DNA of 6,909 bases, taken from NCBI GenBank assembly GCA_025450375.1, contig JANWHO010000245.1:1-6909 (forward strand). Reading direction: 5' to 3'. The position numbers and the translations under genes are program-made. Positions 6,171 through 6,909 of this stretch are shown here, in pieces. Numbering within the stretch: the stretch's first letter is position 1; the number at the start of each line of letters is the position of its first letter. Source of the stretch: Chloroflexota bacterium (lineage in GTDB: Bacteria > Chloroflexota > UBA5177 > JANWHV01). The notes beneath the pieces are model-generated. The model was not told where the DNA came from. It ran no database searches and saw only the letters and a program-made list of their open reading frames with translations.

Positions 6171-6566
6171 TTACCAATTGATCACGAGTCCGGGGAACAG
6201 CGCCATCAAGGGGTCGGCCGTGACGAGCGGCACACCCTCCGCGATCGCTTGAGCCGCAAGCATGCGGTCAAAGGGATCGCGGTGTTCCACGACGAACAGT
6301 CCAGCAGCGAGCGCATGTGCCGATATTACCGGCAACTCACGCGCGCCAAGGGTGGCCAGGTGGGCGAGATAGCCCTTGACGATCCTCTCCGCGCCTGGGA
6401 GCTTGCCCAGCCTATATTTCGTGGCAATCTCCCAGGCACTCACGGCACTGACCAGCACCTCCGTCTCGGGGTTCTCAAGGAGCGTGGAGGCTGCCGGAGA
6501 GAGCCTGTCCGGGCTGGCGAATGCCCAGAGGACTACATGGGTGTCGAGCAGAACGCTCAGCCCCAC
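6171..6566 (-). CDS. vapC: PIN-domain ribonuclease toxin VapC
   Basis: This 131-residue PIN-domain protein has all the expected acidic residues: D8 in LLDTHVVLW, E46 in SAWEIATK, D97 and D100 in HRDPFDRMLAAQA, and D118 in TADPLM. VapC toxins are Mg2+-dependent endoribonucleases that cut tRNA or rRNA and stop growth when released from antitoxin. The HRDPFDRMLAAQA signature is typical of PIN toxins partnered with Phd/YefM antitoxins. The start is GTG, inside the 3' end of vapB (10-bp overlap), with a strong AGGAGG 10 nt upstream within vapB. Its cellular RNA target cannot be told from sequence. The stop codon lies 72 bp before the preferred abiEi start. Confidence 0.93.
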   Translation of the reverse strand: MGLSVLLDTHVVLWAFASPDRLSPAASTLLENPETEVLVSAVSAWEIATKYRLGKLPGAERIVKGYLAHLATLGARELPVISAHALAAGLFVVEHRDPFDRMLAAQAIAEGVPLVTADPLMALFPGLVINW

Positions 6567-6781
6567 GCGGCCAACTCCTCCTCAGGGAGGGGATCGAAGA
6601 AGGCGTCATCGACGGGCGCGCTGACAAAGCCGAGTCGCCGCTTCGTCACAGGCTCCAGTGGAACCAGGCGCGCATAGGGTTTTCCCGCCTTCGCGATGAT
6701 AATCTCCTCGCCGGCATGCGCGCGCTCCAGCAGTTGGGAAAGGTGTGTCTTGGCGGCGTGAACGTTGATTACCGTGTCCAT
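6557..6781 (-). CDS. vapB: Phd/YefM-family antitoxin VapB
   Basis: The 74-residue protein begins INVHAAKTHLSQLLERAHAGEEIIIAKAG in essence: the Phd/YefM fold with the conserved AKTHLSQLLE helix, GEEIIIAK strand and GKPYARLVPL segment (about residues 5-42). This N-terminal part dimerises and binds the operon's own promoter. The C-terminal tail, with PVDDAFFDPLPEEELAAW, is acidic and amphipathic and should wrap around and block the VapC active site. The ATG at 6781 has GGGAGG about 5 nt upstream, a good ribosome binding site. vapB precedes vapC with a 10-bp overlap, the usual antitoxin-first order, and is probably repressed by the VapBC complex. Confidence 0.92.
   Translation of the reverse strand: MDTVINVHAAKTHLSQLLERAHAGEEIIIAKAGKPYARLVPLEPVTKRRLGFVSAPVDDAFFDPLPEEELAAWG
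6577..6582 (-). promoter_or_regulatory. vapC ribosome binding site inside vapB
   Basis: The minus strand reads AGGAGG here, 10 nt before the GTG at 6566-6564. It decides the unusual GTG start and ties toxin translation to passage of ribosomes through the antitoxin gene. Confidence 0.6.
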
Positions 6782-6794
6782 GTGAACCTCCCAG

Positions 6795-6815
6795 AGTTAG
6801 TTTATCAGACTAAGT
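6795..6815 (-). promoter_or_regulatory. Candidate vapBC operator
   Basis: AGTTAGT (6795-6801) and ACTAAGT (6809-6815) are inverted arms with one mismatch around a 7-bp centre (TTATCAG). The site lies 14 bp upstream of the vapB start, in a locally AT-rich patch. On the minus strand TGATAAACT overlaps it and could be a weak extended -10, but no -35 box is evident. Antitoxins of this family bind such palindromes. The rest of 6816-6909 shows a GC-rich palindrome around 6854-6861 but no other feature I can support. Confidence 0.4.
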
Positions 6816-6909
6816 CCACCCACCCTCTTTCCAGTCAGCACAGCCTTTCCTCCGGCGCGCCGCGCCTGCTATGCTCATCTCGCGCGTTAGTCGCGATAGT
6901 CCTCACGAA

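Noticed and set aside
5856..6677. A 273-codon plus-strand frame opposite abiEi and vapC
   Set aside because: It runs antisense to clear PIN-domain and AbiEi coding sequence and lacks protein-like segments or a good ribosome binding site.
6871..6909. A possible plus-strand gene start (ATG at 6871) running off the window, with TGCTATGCT as an extended -10
   Set aside because: Only 13 codons are visible, with no ribosome binding site upstream; the -10 match is 4 of 6 and there is no -35.
6835..6909. A minus-strand open frame entering from the right edge and ending at a TGA at 6835-6837, plus a second one ending REDYRD at 6887
   Set aside because: Both could be the tail of an upstream gene, but there are too few codons to choose between them or to support coding.

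Overview
This is a GC-rich bacterial window that is densely coding. Seven complete or near-complete genes and one toxin gene with a GTG start all lie on the minus strand, so transcription runs from the right edge toward the left. A 38-codon gene tail on the plus strand at the left edge converges on them. The taxon cannot be fixed from the sequence. A zinc-ribbon protein with duplicated YccF-type membrane repeats, a membrane-anchored Asp-box propeller and a GH18-like secreted barrel are together compatible with Chloroflexota, but that is a guess.

Right third (about 4520-6909): two toxin-antitoxin modules in tandem. First comes a Phd/YefM-type antitoxin with a PIN-domain toxin (vapB-vapC, reading frames overlapping by 10 bp). 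About 72 bp further comes a type IV AbiE pair (abiEi antitoxin, abiEii nucleotidyltransferase toxin, joined by a TGATG stop/start overlap). The AbiE promoter region has a perfect TATAAT inside an imperfect inverted repeat, with an in-frame ATG 7 nt downstream. This suggests an autorepressed and possibly leaderless transcript. A perfect 20-bp palindrome followed by a short T run closes the AbiE operon.

Left two thirds (147-4459): four minus-strand genes separated by leaders of 70-76 bp. In transcription order they are a type II membrane protein with four Asp-box (BNR) repeats, a secreted or anchored GH18-like TIM-barrel protein with a DGVQYDLE active-site motif, an unusually long nicotinamidase-like cysteine hydrolase with the full Asp-Lys-Cys triad, and a zinc-ribbon protein with two YccF-like repeats. 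The same-strand layout allows co-transcription, but the predicted functions do not form an obvious pathway, so this may be a neighbourhood and not a functional operon.

No tRNA, rRNA, CRISPR array, insertion sequence or transposase was seen, and no stretch over 300 bp lacks a gene. I see no clearly new system. The most interesting items are the tandem VapBC-AbiE arrangement with its AbiE control region, and the enlarged nicotinamidase-like enzyme.
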